DNA of 64,000 bases, from contig NZ_CP059066.1 in NCBI RefSeq assembly GCF_017301615.1, positions 310,001 to 374,000 on the forward strand, given 5' to 3'. Position numbers and translations under genes: made by a program. Positions 25,877 to 37,074 of the stretch are shown one piece after another; position 1 is the first letter of the stretch, and every line of letters begins with the position of its first letter. This DNA is from Koleobacter methoxysyntrophicus (GTDB taxonomy: Bacteria; Bacillota; Thermosediminibacteria; Koleobacterales; Koleobacteraceae). The notes under the pieces were generated by a model that did no database searches, was not told where the DNA came from, and was given only the letters and a program-made list of their open reading frames with translations.

Positions 25877-27424
25877 TCAGTGTTTAAAATGCCTGATCCC
25901 CGTAAATACCATGGCAATGTCGGCCTCATTGGCGGCTTTGATGGATTCTTCGTCCTTCACGGAACCGCCGGGCTGAATAATTGCCGTAATCCCTGCTTCG
26001 GCTGCTGCTTTGACCACATCGGGGAAGGGGAAGAAGGCATCGGATGCCATAACTGAACCTCTGGCCCTGTCTTTCGCCTGCCTTATGGCGTTTTCTGCTG
26101 CCCATATCCGGCTTACCTGACCTGGGCCTATTCCTACGGTCTGTTCATCTCTTGCGAGTACGATTGCATTGGATTTAGCATGTTTAACCACTTTCCACGC
26201 AAAAATCAGGTCTTCAAGCTCCTCTGCCGTGGGCTTACGCTTTGTTACCACCCTTATGGTTTCGGTATTCATATCGACCTCATCTGCATCCTGAAGGAGC
26301 AGCCCCCCCCTGACGCGTTTCATATCCATGGTTCCTTCGGGTTTGTACGGTAAGGCTAATTCTTCCATTTTAAGGACCCTTATGTTCTTCTTCTCCCGAA
26401 GTATCTCCAGGGCCTCTTCCTGATAATCCGGGGCTATGACTATCTCTATAAATATGTTGTTTATTTCCCGAGCAATCCCGACATCAACCGTCCTGTTTAT
26501 GGCGAATATCCCTCCGAAAATGGACACAGGGTCTGCTTCAAAGGCCTTTTTGTATGCCTCATATATGCTGTTTGCAGAACCCACACCGCACGGGTTTGCG
26601 TGTTTTACCCCTACTACGGTAGGCTTGGAAAATTCCCTGACAATCTCGACAGCGGCATTGGCATCATTAATATTATTGAATGAAAGTTCCTTCCCGTGGA
26701 GCTGCTGTGCAAGTGCAATGCTCCCTTCTACGGGTACAACTTCCCTGTAGAAGGCCGCCTTTTGGTGGGGATTTTCGCCGTATCTCAGGTCCTGAACCTT
26801 TTCCATGGTTATGGTTACAGTTTCCGGGAAGGGCCGGGCTCCTGTTTTTTTCCTCAGATAATCCGCAATAAGGGTATCGTAGTGGCTGGTATGTTCAAAG
26901 ACTTCAAGGGCCAATTTAAGTTTGGTTTCCCTTGAAATATCACACTTTTCTTTTAACTCCTCTAATATACTGCCGTACCTGTCGGGATTGACCACAACGA
27001 CCACATCCTGAAAGTTCTTGGCAGCAGCCCTTATCATGGTGGGGCCGCCGATATCTATGTTTTCAATTGCTTCATCAAATGTAACCCCTTCTTTAAGAAT
27101 AGTATTTTTAAAGGGATATAGGTTTATTACAACCATATCTATAGGTTTGATATTCATCTCATTCAGCTGTTTCATATGTTCCCTGTTGTTCCTCACTGCC
27201 AGTATCCCGCCGTGAATCAGCGGGTGTAGGGTTTTTACCCGTCCGTCAAGTATTTCAGGAAAGCCGGTAATTTCAGAAACCTGGATAACGTTTACCCCTG
27301 CTTCTTTTAGAACCTTTGCCGTTCCACCGGTTGAAATTATCTCTACACCCAGTTCCGCAAGACCCCTGGCGAATTCTACAATCCCTCTCTTATCGGAAAC
27401 GCTGAGCAGCGCCCGTTTAATCAC
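25877..27424 (-). CDS. purH: Bifunctional AICAR transformylase / IMP cyclohydrolase
   Basis: The protein has 515 residues and catalyses the last two steps to IMP. Residues 1-145 form the MGS-like cyclohydrolase domain (Leu-Leu-Ser-Val-Ser-Asp-Lys, Ser-Thr-Gly-Gly-Thr, Gly-Arg-Val-Lys-Thr-Leu-His-Pro). The rest is the transformylase, with Arg-Tyr-Gly-Glu-Asn-Pro-His-Gln and the catalytic-site Lys-His-Ala-Asn-Pro-Cys-Gly. The C-terminal Gln-Pro-Gly-Gly-Ser and Arg-His-Phe-x-His end are complete. It lies between purN (37 bases upstream) and purD. Confidence 0.97.
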   Translation of the reverse strand: MIKRALLSVSDKRGIVEFARGLAELGVEIISTGGTAKVLKEAGVNVIQVSEITGFPEILDGRVKTLHPLIHGGILAVRNNREHMKQLNEMNIKPIDMVVINLYPFKNTILKEGVTFDEAIENIDIGGPTMIRAAAKNFQDVVVVVNPDRYGSILEELKEKCDISRETKLKLALEVFEHTSHYDTLIADYLRKKTGARPFPETVTITMEKVQDLRYGENPHQKAAFYREVVPVEGSIALAQQLHGKELSFNNINDANAAVEIVREFSKPTVVGVKHANPCGVGSANSIYEAYKKAFEADPVSIFGGIFAINRTVDVGIAREINNIFIEIVIAPDYQEEALEILREKKNIRVLKMEELALPYKPEGTMDMKRVRGGLLLQDADEVDMNTETIRVVTKRKPTAEELEDLIFAWKVVKHAKSNAIVLARDEQTVGIGPGQVSRIWAAENAIRQAKDRARGSVMASDAFFPFPDVVKAAAEAGITAIIQPGGSVKDEESIKAANEADIAMVFTGIRHFKH

Positions 27425-27461
27425 AGTACACCACCTCTTGATAAATTTTTTGTCAATATGA

Positions 27462-28091
27462 CTATCCCCTTAAAATCCTAACCCTTCTGCCCTCTATCTT
27501 GAGCCTGCCTTCACTGTACAGCCTTACAGCTTCGGGATACAGCCTGTGTTCAACCTTTAAGACCCTCTCTGCTAAGGAATCCACGGTATCGTCATCAAGG
27601 ACAGGCACAGCCTCCTGCAGGATTATGGGGCCCGTATCGGTCCCTTCATCGACAAAATGCACCGTTGCCCCCGTAACCTTTACCCCGTATTCCAGGACGG
27701 CTTCATGGACCCTTCTGCCGTAAAAACCCTTACCGCAGAAGGCGGGGATCAGGGCAGGGTGAATGTTCATTATCCTGTTCCTGAACTCCGATACAAAGCC
27801 GGGGGAAAGCACCGTCATAAAACCGGCCAGCAGGACCAGTTCAACACCGTAACCTTTGAGGACCTTTATCATTTCCCCTTCATATCCCTCCCGGGTCGTA
27901 AAATCCCTTCTTCCTATGTATATACCAGGAATCCCGTATTTTTGGGCCCTTTTCAGGGCATAGGCCTCGGGATTGCTGGATATGACTACCCTGACCTCTC
28001 CCCGGGTTTTACCCTGTTCTATCGAATCGATTACCGCCTGGAGGTTGGTCCCTCCTCCTGATACCAGAACACCCAGTTTAAGCCTTCCCAA
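27462..28091 (-). CDS. purN: Phosphoribosylglycinamide formyltransferase (folate-dependent)
   Basis: The protein has 209 residues and transfers a formyl group from 10-formyltetrahydrofolate to GAR (step 3). Visible are Val-Ser-Gly-Gly-Gly-Thr-Asn-Leu-Gln for phosphate binding, the catalytic Asn and His in Asn-Ile-His-Pro-Ala-Leu-Ile-Pro, and the catalytic Asp in the [10 protein letters not shown] segment. The purM stop lies 15 bases before its start, so the genes are read together. Confidence 0.96.
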   Translation of the reverse strand: MGRLKLGVLVSGGGTNLQAVIDSIEQGKTRGEVRVVISSNPEAYALKRAQKYGIPGIYIGRRDFTTREGYEGEMIKVLKGYGVELVLLAGFMTVLSPGFVSEFRNRIMNIHPALIPAFCGKGFYGRRVHEAVLEYGVKVTGATVHFVDEGTDTGPIILQEAVPVLDDDTVDSLAERVLKVEHRLYPEAVRLYSEGRLKIEGRRVRILRG

Positions 28092-28106
28092 AATCTTCTA
28101 CCCCCC

Positions 28107-29144
28107 CTAAATCACCTTTACTTCCCCGTTTCCATCAACCACTTCACCGATTATACAGGCCTTTTCACCTTTGGTTTTCAATAGGCTGACGAGTTTATCC
28201 CCTTCATAGGGTGATGTTATTAATACCAGGCCGATACCCATATTAAAAGTGCTGAACATCTCTCTTTCGTCCACATCTCCCGTCTTCTGAATCAAATGGA
28301 ATACGGGCGGCACCTCCCAGGAGCTTCTTCTTACTATTATATCCCTGCCCTTTGGCAATACCCTGGGCAGGTTTTCAAAGAACCCTCCACCGGTGATGTG
28401 GGCTATCCCCTTTATTTCAAAATTTTCTATAAGTTCCAGAACCGTCCCGGCATAAATCCGGGTGGGTTTTAAAAGCTCCTCCCCTAAAGTGCAGCCCAGC
28501 TCGGGAATGTAATCCCCTGTGGAGATTTTGGCCATACCGAAGAATATCTTTCTTACCATGGAGAAGCCGTTGCTGTGGAGCCCCGATGAAGGGAGGCCTA
28601 TCACTATATCCCCTGGCCGTATACTGCTTCCATCTATAATTCTGTCTCTATCTACAACCCCTACGGCAAATCCGGCAATATCGTATTCTCCATCCGGGTA
28701 AAACCCGGGCATCTCGGCCGTTTCCCCTCCTATAAGGGAGCATCCCGCTTCCCTGCATCCCCGGGCTACCCCTTCTACTATAAGGGCAGCCTTTTCGGGA
28801 AGGAGCCTGCCGCAGGCTATATAATCCAGGAAGAAAAGGGGTTCTGCCCCTGAGCATATTATGTCATTTACGCACATGGCCACACAGTCGATACCGACGG
28901 TATCGTGCTTATCCATCATAAAGGCAATCTTCAGCTTGGTACCTACCCCATCGGTTCCCGAAACCAGGACGGGTTTTTTGAACCTTTCTACATCCAGGGA
29001 AAAAAGACCGCCGAAGCCACCTATATCCGTCAGGACCTCTTTTCTGAAGGTGCTCTTTACATGCTGCTGCATGAGTTTTACAGCCTCATAACCTGCCTTT
29101 ATATCCACACCTGAATCCCTGTAGGTGACGGGTTTTTTATTCAC
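28107..29144 (-). CDS. purM: Phosphoribosylformylglycinamidine cyclo-ligase (AIR synthetase)
   Basis: The protein has 345 residues and closes the imidazole ring (step 5). It has the N-terminal Thr-Tyr-Arg-Asp-Ser-Gly-Val-Asp segment, Ser-Gly-Thr-Asp-Gly-Val-Gly-Thr-Lys in the ATP site, Gly-Gly-Glu-Thr-Ala-Glu-Met-Pro-Gly, and His-Ile-Thr-Gly-Gly-Gly near residue 250. A 163-base gap separates it from purF upstream; that gap contains a short duplication of the purF 3' end. Confidence 0.97.
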   Translation of the reverse strand: MNKKPVTYRDSGVDIKAGYEAVKLMQQHVKSTFRKEVLTDIGGFGGLFSLDVERFKKPVLVSGTDGVGTKLKIAFMMDKHDTVGIDCVAMCVNDIICSGAEPLFFLDYIACGRLLPEKAALIVEGVARGCREAGCSLIGGETAEMPGFYPDGEYDIAGFAVGVVDRDRIIDGSSIRPGDIVIGLPSSGLHSNGFSMVRKIFFGMAKISTGDYIPELGCTLGEELLKPTRIYAGTVLELIENFEIKGIAHITGGGFFENLPRVLPKGRDIIVRRSSWEVPPVFHLIQKTGDVDEREMFSTFNMGIGLVLITSPYEGDKLVSLLKTKGEKACIIGEVVDGNGEVKVI

Positions 29145-29237
29145 CTTTAATTTCCTCCCGTAATCAGTATTAAATACGACTATCGACTATCCAGTTAGCT
29201 CAGGGACAATTAAATGGCATCCCTACACTTGCTGGTT

Positions 29238-29323
29238 TCTAAGTCTTAAATTTCTCAAAGCTTTATCTCTATAAGCGGGCAACCGCATGGGTGCCGTTTT
29301 CTCAGTCTTAATATTTCTCAAAG
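29238..29323. repeat. Imperfect 23-bp direct repeat duplicating the purF 3' end
   Basis: Copies at 29238-29260 and 29301-29323 share most positions (the block AGTCTTAA...TTTCTCAAAG). The right-hand copy contains the purF stop and last codons, and the left-hand copy lies in the purF-purM gap. Between them a GGCA/TGCC stem could form. It looks like a small local duplication. Confidence 0.65.
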
Positions 29324-30747
29324 AGGTATTTATCCCCTTCCTTTGGAACATCCATGGGATATCTGCCGCTGAAACAGGCGGTACAGAAATCCTCGGCGGA
29401 AAGCCCCGTTGATTTTATCAGCCCTTCAAGGCTCAGGTAACCCAGGCTGTCGGCTTTGATGAATTCCCGTATCTCGGCTGCGGAATGAGTCGCCCCTATG
29501 AGTTCTTTCCTGGAGGACGTATCGATCCCGAAGTAGCATGAATGGGTAACCCGGGGGGAGCTGACCCTTACGTGAACTTCTTTTGCCCCAGCCTCCTTAA
29601 GCATCTGAACTATCTGGCCGCTGGTGGTTCCCCTTACTATAGAGTCATCAACCATAACGAGGCGTTTACCCTTAATCACCGCTTTCAGGGCATTTAGTTT
29701 CAGCCTGACCCCCAGTTCCCTGGACTGCTGGCTCGGTTTTATGAAGGTCCTTCCTATATACCTGTTCTTGATCAGGCCGTGGCTGTATGGGATTCCCGAT
29801 CCTTCGGCAAATCCGATGGCCGAAACGGTGCCGGAGTCCGGCACCCCTATGACCAGGTCGGCTTCAGCCGGGTGTTCCCTGGCAAGCTGTCTGCCGGCTT
29901 CCAGCCTTGCCATGTGGACGCTGGATCCTTCAAGGACGCTGTCGGGCCGAGCAAAATATACGAATTCAAAGATGCACAGGGCCTTTCGGGCACCGCTCTC
30001 GATGAACAGGGAATTGATACCGCTTTTATCTATAACCACTATCTCACCGGGGCTCACGTCCCTTACGAATTGGGCGCCGATGGTATCGAAAGCACAGGTT
30101 TCCGATGCCAGGACATAGCAGCCGTCAAGGGCACCTATAGAAAGGGGTCTTATACCGTTGGGGTCCCTTACTCCGATGAGTTTATCATTGGTCATAATAA
30201 CCAGGGCATAAGCCCCCTTAACCTGTTCCAGAGCCTTTTTAACGGCGTCCTCTATGGAGTCCTGCTGCAGTCGGGCAATGAGGTTGGCAACAACCTCGCT
30301 GTCAATGGTGGTCTGGAAGACGGTTCCCTGTTTTTCCAGCCCGTCCCTTATTTCACAGGCATTTATCAGGTTGCCGTTGTGGGCCAGGGCCATAGAACCC
30401 CTGTGGTACCGGACCACCAGAGGCTGGGCATTGGCGAGGGTGCTGGAGCCGGTGGTAGAATACCGCACATGCCCTGAAGCTATCTTCCCCTTCAGGGCAT
30501 CAAAGTTAGTGTCGCTGAAGACCTCGGAGACCAGCCCCATCCCTTTGTGAACCGATATACCCCTGCCGTGGGATACGGCAATACCGGCACTCTCCTGGCC
30601 CCTGTGCTGAAGGGCAAAAAGGGCGAAATACGTTATGCGTGCAAGGTCTATATCCCTGTCATGGGGATTGAATATCCCGAAAACGCCGCATGCTTCTTTT
30701 AATTTCTCATCTACAATTCCATAATTGAATCCAGCTGTCTGCTCCAT
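29308..30747 (-). CDS. purF: Amidophosphoribosyltransferase
   Basis: The protein has about 479 residues and makes phosphoribosylamine from PRPP and glutamine, the committed step. A short propeptide precedes Cys20 in Ala-Cys-Gly-Val-Phe-Gly-Ile, which becomes the N-terminal nucleophile after processing. The glutaminase part has Gln-His-Arg-Gly-Gln-Glu-Ser-Ala-Gly. The PRPP site [12 protein letters not shown] lies near residue 360. Two ATGs overlap the end of purL; the one at 30747 is preferred for its upstream GGAAGAG, but this is not certain. Confidence 0.96.
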   Translation of the reverse strand: MEQTAGFNYGIVDEKLKEACGVFGIFNPHDRDIDLARITYFALFALQHRGQESAGIAVSHGRGISVHKGMGLVSEVFSDTNFDALKGKIASGHVRYSTTGSSTLANAQPLVVRYHRGSMALAHNGNLINACEIRDGLEKQGTVFQTTIDSEVVANLIARLQQDSIEDAVKKALEQVKGAYALVIMTNDKLIGVRDPNGIRPLSIGALDGCYVLASETCAFDTIGAQFVRDVSPGEIVVIDKSGINSLFIESGARKALCIFEFVYFARPDSVLEGSSVHMARLEAGRQLAREHPAEADLVIGVPDSGTVSAIGFAEGSGIPYSHGLIKNRYIGRTFIKPSQQSRELGVRLKLNALKAVIKGKRLVMVDDSIVRGTTSGQIVQMLKEAGAKEVHVRVSSPRVTHSCYFGIDTSSRKELIGATHSAAEIREFIKADSLGYLSLEGLIKSTGLSAEDFCTACFSGRYPMDVPKEGDKYLFEKY

Positions 30748-32930
30748 ATCTCTTCCATCTCCCATACTTTCAGATTTATCAGGTTCACGGTTCCCCTATC
30801 CCTAACAACGTTTATGACAAAATCCTCATCGGTTACCCATCCTATGACTTTAACGGGAGCCTGCCTGTCTCCGGCTATTTTCTCGAGCATGTGGAGGTTT
30901 TCTTTGGCAAGGCTGACGATGACCCTTGACTGGGTTTCGCCGAAAAGGAGGACATCATCCCTCAGGCCCTCCCCTTCCAGCTCTACTCTGGCACCTTTTT
31001 TCCCCGATATACAGGATTCGGCAAGGGCTACAGCCAGCCCTCCCTCGCTGGTATCATGGGCCGAATTGATTATACCTAAGGAAATGCATTCAAGACAGGT
31101 CTCCTGCACCTTTTTCTCCATTTCCAGGTCTACCCGGGGCGGTTTTCCCTTCTCAAGGCCGAATCGCACTTTCAGGTATTCGCTGCCTCCGATATCATCC
31201 CCGTTTTGTCCTATCAGGACTATGAGGTCTCCGGTATTCTTGAAACCCTGGGTAGTAACCCTGTCTATGTTTTCGATAAGGCCGACCATTCCCACTACCG
31301 GTGTGGGGTAAATGGCGCTGCCCTTCGTTTCGTTGTAGAAGCTGACATTACCGCTTATAACGGGGGTGTTGAGGGCACGGCAGGCTTCGCTCATACCGTC
31401 TACGCATTTCTCGAACTGCCAGTATATCCCCGGCTTTTCCGGGTTGCCGAAGTTCAGGCAGTCGGTAACGGCTAGGGGTTTTGCACCGCTGCACACAAGG
31501 TTCCGGGCCGCTTCGGCAACGGCTGCCTTACCGCCTTCAAAGGGGTCAAGGTAACAGTACCGCCCGTTGCAGTCCGCTGTCAGGGCTATTGCTTTCCCCG
31601 TTCCCTTAATCCGGAGCACTGCAGCATCGGAACCCGGGAGGACTATTGTATCGGTCCTGACCATATGGTCATACTGGCTGTATACCCATTCCCTGGAGCA
31701 GATATTGGGGGATGCCAGTAGTTCCTTCAGGACGTCATTAAAGTCAGAAGGCACGGGCAGTTCCGCCGGGTCCAGCTTATTAGCTTCTTTCAGGTAAGCC
31801 GGTTCTTGGGACGGCCGTTTCACAACGGGAGCTCCCTCAGCCAGGAGCAGAGCAGGGACCTCAGCCACCTTTACACCGTTATCCAGTACCCTTAACATGC
31901 CGTCATCGGTAACCCTTCCTATATTAACGGCATTTAAGTCCCATCTCTTGAAAATCTCCTGAACCTCCTTTTCCCTCCCCCTTTCTACGATAACCAGCAT
32001 CCTTTCCTGGGATTCGGAGAGCATAACCTCATAAGGGGTCATCCCCTCTTCCCTCCGCGGGACGAGGGCTACATCCAGTTCTATACCGGTCCCTGCCCTG
32101 GCCGCCGTTTCACAGGATGATGATGTAAGCCCGGCTGCTCCAAGGTCCTGGATTCCCACTACCGCCCCCGTCTGTAAAAGCTCAAGACACGCCTCTAAAA
32201 GGAGCTTCTCCATAAAGGGGTCTCCTACCTGAACGGCGGGCCTCTTCTCCTCGGAATCCTCGCTCAGTTCCTCGGAAGCAAAACTGGCTCCGTGAATACC
32301 GTCCCTTCCCGTTGTGGAACCTACCAGCATCACGGAATTGCCCACACCGCAGGCCTTCCCCTTTACAATCCGGTCATGCTGCACTATACCCACACACATG
32401 GCATTTACGAGGGGGTTTCCCGCATATGAACGGGCAAAATACACCTCGCCCCCGATGGTGGGAATCCCGACGCAGTTGCCGTAACCGGCGATTCCCGAAA
32501 CGACCCCACTGAATAAGTACTTAACCCTGGGGCTGTCTAATTCCCCGAATCTTAAGGAATTAAGCAGTGCAACGGGTCTTGCCCCCATGGTGAAGATATC
32601 CCTTATAATGCCGCCCACACCGGTAGCAGCACCCTGATAAGGTTCTATTGCCGACGGGTGGTTGTGGCTTTCTATCTTCATTACCACCGCCAAATTATCC
32701 CCTATATCGACAATTCCCGCATTTTCCCCCGGGCCCTGAAGAACACGTTCACCATCTGTAGGAAACCGCTTCAGAACGGGTTTGGAATTCTTGTAGCTGC
32801 AGTGTTCTGACCACATCACACCGAACATCCCCAGTTCCACATAATTAGGCTCCCTACCCAGTGCCTTTTTTATTTCATTGTATTCCTGTTCGGTTAAACC
32901 CATTTCCTTCCATGCTTCCCTATCTGCCAA
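30711..32930 (-). CDS. purL: FGAM synthase subunit PurL (small form)
   Basis: The protein has 739 residues, the Bacillus-type PurL that works as a complex with PurQ and PurS to convert FGAR to FGAM (step 4). It shows two repeated AIR-synthase-like halves. Motifs include Glu-Ser-His-Asn-His-Pro-Ser-Ala-Ile near residue 90, Gly-Val-Gly-Gly-Ile-Ile-Arg-Asp and Asp-Leu-Gly-Ala-Ala-Gly-Leu. The glutaminase and PurS-like parts of the long proteobacterial enzyme are absent, which agrees with separate purQ and purS genes. The start is probably a TTG at 32930, with a G-rich ribosome site inside purQ. Confidence 0.97.
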   Translation of the reverse strand: MADREAWKEMGLTEQEYNEIKKALGREPNYVELGMFGVMWSEHCSYKNSKPVLKRFPTDGERVLQGPGENAGIVDIGDNLAVVMKIESHNHPSAIEPYQGAATGVGGIIRDIFTMGARPVALLNSLRFGELDSPRVKYLFSGVVSGIAGYGNCVGIPTIGGEVYFARSYAGNPLVNAMCVGIVQHDRIVKGKACGVGNSVMLVGSTTGRDGIHGASFASEELSEDSEEKRPAVQVGDPFMEKLLLEACLELLQTGAVVGIQDLGAAGLTSSSCETAARAGTGIELDVALVPRREEGMTPYEVMLSESQERMLVIVERGREKEVQEIFKRWDLNAVNIGRVTDDGMLRVLDNGVKVAEVPALLLAEGAPVVKRPSQEPAYLKEANKLDPAELPVPSDFNDVLKELLASPNICSREWVYSQYDHMVRTDTIVLPGSDAAVLRIKGTGKAIALTADCNGRYCYLDPFEGGKAAVAEAARNLVCSGAKPLAVTDCLNFGNPEKPGIYWQFEKCVDGMSEACRALNTPVISGNVSFYNETKGSAIYPTPVVGMVGLIENIDRVTTQGFKNTGDLIVLIGQNGDDIGGSEYLKVRFGLEKGKPPRVDLEMEKKVQETCLECISLGIINSAHDTSEGGLAVALAESCISGKKGARVELEGEGLRDDVLLFGETQSRVIVSLAKENLHMLEKIAGDRQAPVKVIGWVTDEDFVINVVRDRGTVNLINLKVWEMEEIWSRQLDSIMEL

Positions 32931-33636
32931 CAGAACCCCCCCCTTCCAGGTACCTGACTATAGATTCGAAAATCAGCCTTCCATGGGAGGAACCCAGGAT
33001 CTCCTCCGAACAGCGCTCCGGATGGGGCATCATCCCGAGGACATTTCCCCTTTTGTTGCAGATACCTGCAATGTTTTCAATAGAACCGTTGGGATTTGCC
33101 TCTCGAACGGCCCTTCCTTCTTCATCACAGTATCTGAAAACAATCTGGTTGTTTTCCTCGAGTTCTTTTAACATGTCATCAGGCACATAGTAATTCCCAT
33201 CCCCGTGGGCAATAGGTATCCTGAGGACCTGACCTTGAAAACATTGGCCTGTAAAGGGCGTGCGGGCATTCTCCACCTTTATATGGGTGTAAAAACACCT
33301 GAACTTCAGGCTGTCATTTTTTATCATAGCACCGGGGAGAAGGCCTGCCTCAAGGAGGACCTGGAACCCGTTGCATATACCCAAAACCAGTTTGCCCCTT
33401 TCGGCAAATTCTATTATCCCTTCCATAACCGGTGAAAAGCGGGCAATGGCCCCTACCCTGAGGTAGTCCCCGTAAGAAAAACCGCCCGGCAGTATTATAC
33501 AGTCATATTTATTGAAATCTTCCAGTCTGTCTTTATGCCACAAATAATCCACTTCTTTATTCATAACGTCTTTCACCACATGGTAGCAGTCAATATCACA
33601 GTTGGACCCCGGGAAAACCACAACTCCGAATCTCAT
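32920..33636 (-). CDS. purQ: FGAM synthase glutaminase subunit PurQ
   Basis: The protein has 238 residues and is a class I glutamine amidotransferase that feeds ammonia to PurL. The nucleophile Cys lies in Gly-Ile-Cys-Asn-Gly-Phe-Gln, and Pro-Gly-Gly-Phe-Ser-Tyr-Gly-Asp marks the substrate site. The catalytic His and Glu lie in Met-Met-Pro-His-Pro-Glu-Arg near residue 215. It overlaps purL by 11 bases and purS by 4. Confidence 0.97.
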   Translation of the reverse strand: MRFGVVVFPGSNCDIDCYHVVKDVMNKEVDYLWHKDRLEDFNKYDCIILPGGFSYGDYLRVGAIARFSPVMEGIIEFAERGKLVLGICNGFQVLLEAGLLPGAMIKNDSLKFRCFYTHIKVENARTPFTGQCFQGQVLRIPIAHGDGNYYVPDDMLKELEENNQIVFRYCDEEGRAVREANPNGSIENIAGICNKRGNVLGMMPHPERCSEEILGSSHGRLIFESIVRYLEGGGSVGR

Positions 33637-33890
33637 CTCTTTTGAACCTCCGTTATCTCAAAGGTATAATCCTCTATCACGGGATTTGCCAGCAGCTTAT
33701 CACACATCATCCTTACCTTTTCCGAAGCTTCGGTTATGTCGCTGTCCTCTAATATCAGCTCTATGTTTTTCCCTATCCTTACATCATTGACCCCTTCAAA
33801 ACCGAGGGAGGTCAATGCCCCTTTGACCGCTTTGCCCTGGGGGTCCAGGACGCTCTTTTTTAATTTCACACATACCCTTGCCAGCAGCAT
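33633..33890 (-). CDS. purS: FGAM synthase subunit PurS
   Basis: The protein has 85 residues, the usual size of this small subunit that bridges PurL and PurQ. Typical stretches are Leu-Asp-Pro-Gln-Gly-Lys-Ala-Val and Val-Arg-Ile-Gly-Lys, and the [11 protein letters not shown] end is complete. GGAGG precedes the ATG, and the purC stop ends 2 bases before the gene. Confidence 0.95.
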   Translation of the reverse strand: MLLARVCVKLKKSVLDPQGKAVKGALTSLGFEGVNDVRIGKNIELILEDSDITEASEKVRMMCDKLLANPVIEDYTFEITEVQKR

Positions 33891-33891
33891 G

Positions 33892-34599
33892 TCAATTACC
33901 TCCAGTCAAGCGCTTTAACACTTCTCTATATGCCTCCTCAACATTGCCGAGGTCCCTGCGGAACCGGTCCTTATCCAGCTTCTCCCTGGTATCGGCATCC
34001 CAGAACCTGCACGTATCCGGTGAAATCTCATCGGCCAAAATGACCCTGCCCTTATACCGGCCGAATTCCAGCTTAAAGTCCACCAGTTCTATATTCCTTG
34101 GCTTTAAGTATTCCACCAGGATGCTGTTCACCTTCAGGGCAATATCCTCTATGACCTTCATTTCTTCCTCTGAAGCAAGCCCCAGCGCATAGATGTGGTA
34201 GTGGTTGATCATAGGGTCCCCCAGCTCATCGCTTTTATAGCAGAACTCCAGAACGGGCCGTTTCATCGGGGTGCCCTCTTCAAGGCCCAGGCGCTTGGCC
34301 AGGCTCCCCGCAGCGATGTTCCGCACGATAACCTCTACAGGGATTATTTCCACGGCCTTTACCAGCATCTCCCTGTCATTCAGCAGTTTTTCGAAATGGG
34401 TAGGGATGCCATGTTTTTCCAGCATTTCGAAGAAGTGGGCCGATATCCTGTTGTTCAATATCCCTTTGTCGTGGATGGTTCCCTTCTTTTTCCCATCAAA
34501 GGCAGTAGCATCATCTTTGAATTCAACGATATATTTATCACTATCATCGGTAGCATAAACCCTTTTTGCCTTGCCTTCGTATTTCATTTCCCTTTTCAC
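33892..34599 (-). CDS. purC: SAICAR synthetase
   Basis: The protein has 235 residues and joins aspartate to CAIR (step 7). The Tyr-Glu-Gly-Lys-Ala-Lys-Arg-Val-Tyr start, the Asp-Asp-Ala-Thr-Ala-Phe segment, Arg-Asn-Ile-Ala-Ala-Gly-Ser and Val-Asp-Phe-Lys-Leu-Glu-Phe-Gly motifs are complete. The start is a GTG overlapping the purE stop, with GAGGTG upstream; an ATG four codons later is possible. Confidence 0.97.
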   Translation of the reverse strand: MKREMKYEGKAKRVYATDDSDKYIVEFKDDATAFDGKKKGTIHDKGILNNRISAHFFEMLEKHGIPTHFEKLLNDREMLVKAVEIIPVEVIVRNIAAGSLAKRLGLEEGTPMKRPVLEFCYKSDELGDPMINHYHIYALGLASEEEMKVIEDIALKVNSILVEYLKPRNIELVDFKLEFGRYKGRVILADEISPDTCRFWDADTREKLDKDRFRRDLGNVEEAYREVLKRLTGGN

Positions 34600-35099
34600 A
34601 GCTTTTTCACCTCTTCTTTGATTTTTTTATCCTTCTCTTCTACCTTTTCGGCCATTTTCCTCCTGTATTCCTTCATTTTTTCCCTCAGAGAAGGGTCGGT
34701 CCCGCCTAAAATCTGGAGGGCGAGGAGTCCGGCATTTTTGGCCCCATCTATCGCTACAGCGGCCACGGGAATCCCCGGAGGCATCTGGACAATGGAAAGA
34801 AGGGAATCAAGGCCGTCCAGAGTAGATGATTTGATGGGGACGCCGATTACAGGAAGGACCGTTAGTGCAGCCAGCACCCCGGGCAGGTGTGCGGCCTTCC
34901 CCGCCCCGGCGATTATAACCTTAATGCCCCTTTCTTCTGCCTTCCGGGCATATTCCAGTGCCTTATCCGGTGTCCTGTGGGCCGATATCACCGAAACCTC
35001 GAAACCTACACCGAATTCCTTCAGCACCCCGGCTGCTTCCTTCATAACGGGGAAATCGGAATCACTTCCCATCACAATCCCAACCAGAGGTTTTTCCAT
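34596..35099 (-). CDS. purE: 5-(carboxyamino)imidazole ribonucleotide mutase PurE
   Basis: The protein has 167 residues and has the Val-Met-Gly-Ser-Asp-Ser-Asp substrate loop, Ser-Ala-His-Arg-Thr-Pro with the catalytic His, and [10 protein letters not shown]. It carries out step 6. Class I PurE needs the ATP-dependent enzyme PurK, but no purK gene is in the operon; purK may lie elsewhere, or the enzyme may use CO2 directly. The C-terminus has a Lys/Glu-rich tail of about 25 residues. It is the first biosynthetic gene after the permease. Confidence 0.95.
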   Translation of the reverse strand: MEKPLVGIVMGSDSDFPVMKEAAGVLKEFGVGFEVSVISAHRTPDKALEYARKAEERGIKVIIAGAGKAAHLPGVLAALTVLPVIGVPIKSSTLDGLDSLLSIVQMPPGIPVAAVAIDGAKNAGLLALQILGGTDPSLREKMKEYRRKMAEKVEEKDKKIKEEVKKL

Positions 35100-35127
35100 A
35101 AAATATCAGCCTCCCTATGTTAAATTA

Positions 35128-35160
35128 ACCCAGGCAGAGAATCTACCTGGGTATTTTTTT
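35128..35160. terminator. Terminator-like hairpin between the permease gene and purE
   Basis: An 8-bp stem (AACCCAGG / CCTGGGT-type) with a loop of about 10 bases is followed on the plus strand by seven T. On the minus strand, in which the operon is read, its tail is TTAATTTAA rather than a T-run. It may therefore act as a partial attenuator for pur expression, as an mRNA 3' boundary for the permease, or as a block to antisense transcription. Confidence 0.55.
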
Positions 35161-35164
35161 AGAA

Positions 35165-36559
35165 TTACCCTGCAAGGGTTGCAAACCTGAGGATGAATAA
35201 AAATGCAAGAATATATATTATCGGATGGACCTCCCTGGCACGACCGGAAATCACCTTTACCAGAGGGTAGAAAACCAGACCTGCGGCAATACCGTTAGCT
35301 ATACTGTACGAAAAGGGCATAATAACTATGGTCATGAAAGCAGGCAGGGCTTCGCTGAAATCGGAAAAATCTATTTCCCTGACGGCTCCCATCATCAGGA
35401 CCCCTACGATTATCAACGCAGGAGCCGTAGCCGCTGCCGGCACGAGGCCCGCTACCGGGGCTAAAAACAGAGAAGCTAAAAACAAAAGCGATACCACAAC
35501 GGATGTAAGCCCAGTCTTACCTCCCTCCATTATCCCGGCGGCACTCTCTATATAGGTGGTTACGGTGCTTGTCCCCAGCAGGGCACCGGCACTGGTCCCT
35601 ACGGCATCAGCCATAAGCGCCTTGTTGATGCGGGGAAGCCTCCCCTCCTTGTCCAGCATCCCGGCCTTTGCCCCCGTACCTACAAGGGTTCCCAGAGTAT
35701 CGAAGAGGTCTACATATGTGAAAGCCAGTACCACGCCCAGAAAACCGATGACGGCATCCAAAATGCCTGCCCCTCCTGACAGGTTGAAAAGCTCTTTAAA
35801 GTCCAGCTTCATAAAGGTCGGTGTCAGGCTGGGCGGCAGGCTTACGGGAGTAAACCCTTCAGGGATAGATACTATCCCCGCCGGAATCCCCAGAAGAGTC
35901 GTAATAATGATCCCGAGCAATATAGCCCCCTTAACCTTTCTTGCCATCAGGATACCCGTTATAGCAAGACCCATAAGGGCCAGGAGGGTATGGGGTTCGG
36001 TAAGGTTCCCCAACCCTATGATGGTCGCAGGGTCAGACACAACAATACCGGCATTGGAAAAACCTATCAGGGCAATAAACAGGCCGATACCCGCACTTAC
36101 CGCATTTTTTAGGGAAAGGGGGATGGCGTTGACTATTGCTTCCCTTATCCCCGTTATCGTTATTATTATGAAAACTATCCCCGAAACGAAAACTGCACCC
36201 AGGGCCGACTGCCATGAATACCCCATTTTAATTACAACGGTAAACGTGAAAAAGGCATTTAACCCCATTCCGGGTGCAAGGGCAAAGGGATAATTTGCAT
36301 ACAGCCCCATAATCAGGGTTGCCAGGGCAGAAGACAGGACCGTTGCTACCATTACTGCCCCTACTACAGGGTCGTTAAAGGCATTGTAGGCCAGTGCATC
36401 GTCCCCCAGTGCCCCTGCCGAGTTCATCCCTGCCATTCTCAATATGTTCGGATTTACAAATATGATGTAGGCCATGGTTATAAAGGTGGTAAAACCGGCT
36501 ATTACTTCCGTTCTTAAAGTTGTGTTGTTTCCCTTGAGCCTAAATAGTTTCTCCAGCAT
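35165..36559 (-). CDS. pbuG: NCS2 family purine permease (AzgA/PbuG type)
   Basis: The protein has 464 residues with about 12-14 membrane spans. It belongs to the AzgA/PbuG branch that imports hypoxanthine, guanine or adenine with protons. Typical motifs are Glu-Val-Ile-Ala-Gly-Phe-Thr-Thr-Phe near residue 18, Gly-Met-Gly-Leu-Asn-Ala-Phe-Phe, and Asp-Leu-Phe-Asp-Thr-Leu-Gly-Thr-Leu-Val-Gly. It is the first gene after the guanine riboswitch and has AAAGGGGG before the ATG. Placing a purine importer under the same switch as synthesis lets guanine turn off both supply routes. Confidence 0.93.
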   Translation of the reverse strand: MLEKLFRLKGNNTTLRTEVIAGFTTFITMAYIIFVNPNILRMAGMNSAGALGDDALAYNAFNDPVVGAVMVATVLSSALATLIMGLYANYPFALAPGMGLNAFFTFTVVIKMGYSWQSALGAVFVSGIVFIIITITGIREAIVNAIPLSLKNAVSAGIGLFIALIGFSNAGIVVSDPATIIGLGNLTEPHTLLALMGLAITGILMARKVKGAILLGIIITTLLGIPAGIVSIPEGFTPVSLPPSLTPTFMKLDFKELFNLSGGAGILDAVIGFLGVVLAFTYVDLFDTLGTLVGTGAKAGMLDKEGRLPRINKALMADAVGTSAGALLGTSTVTTYIESAAGIMEGGKTGLTSVVVSLLFLASLFLAPVAGLVPAAATAPALIIVGVLMMGAVREIDFSDFSEALPAFMTIVIMPFSYSIANGIAAGLVFYPLVKVISGRAREVHPIIYILAFLFILRFATLAG

Positions 36560-36620
36560 TATTATCCCCCTTTATACGTTTTTTAATAAAAACTTTACTC
36601 CTGCCCCCCCTTTCACAGAG

Positions 36621-36766
36621 AATTAAAACAAAATAGGCCGGATAGTCCCACCTGAAATACAGGGAAACCATCCGGCTTACAATCTGGATGCATTTCACCT
36701 TATAGTCAGGTAATTTAAGGTTACCTGGTAGAAACTATCGAGCCATATTCCCGATATTATATAAGG
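36621..36766 (-). promoter_or_regulatory. Guanine-type purine riboswitch with terminator
   Basis: On the minus strand the aptamer (36766 down to 36698) has P1 CCTTATA/TATAAGG. It also has the conserved TATAAT start, the ATATGG of the P2 side, GTTTCTACC in the three-way junction, and a P3 stem CCAGGTAA/TTACCTG. In the junction GACTATA the specificity base (position 74) is C, as in guanine/hypoxanthine switches rather than adenine ones. Downstream, GCCGGAT/ATCCGGC forms a terminator stem (36637-36676) followed by a T-rich tail (36621-36635). Guanine binding should stop transcription of the permease and the pur operon. Confidence 0.93.
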
Positions 36767-36805
36767 TTTTAAGATGCAGTTATACATTATATTTCTTACA
36801 AGACA

Positions 36806-36834
36806 ATAGTAACAGAATAACCAACCGGTGTCAA
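36806..36834 (-). promoter_or_regulatory. Promoter of the permease-pur operon
   Basis: On the minus strand, TTGACA (36834-36829) and TACTAT (36811-36806) are separated by 17 bases. It lies about 40 bases before the riboswitch aptamer. The interval 36840-37074 beyond it is very AT-rich and includes a perfect TTATTATT-GT-AATAATAA inverted repeat (36949-36966); nothing else is recognised there. Confidence 0.8.
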
Positions 36835-37074
36835 GATAAATTACGAACATTTTTAGCGAATTTCGAAAAAATATCCGAGTTTTTACCGCTGAAATTTAGG
36901 AATTTATTAGGATAAAGCTGACAAAACAAAAAATTATTAACAAAAAAATTATTATTGTAATAATAAGATGTAATAACAAAGAGGAAAATTAACCCTAAGA
37001 ATAGAATAACAATTGAAGAACCAAAATACCAAAACGATTCTGGAATTTATTTATAAGATTTAAGGTGATTTAAT

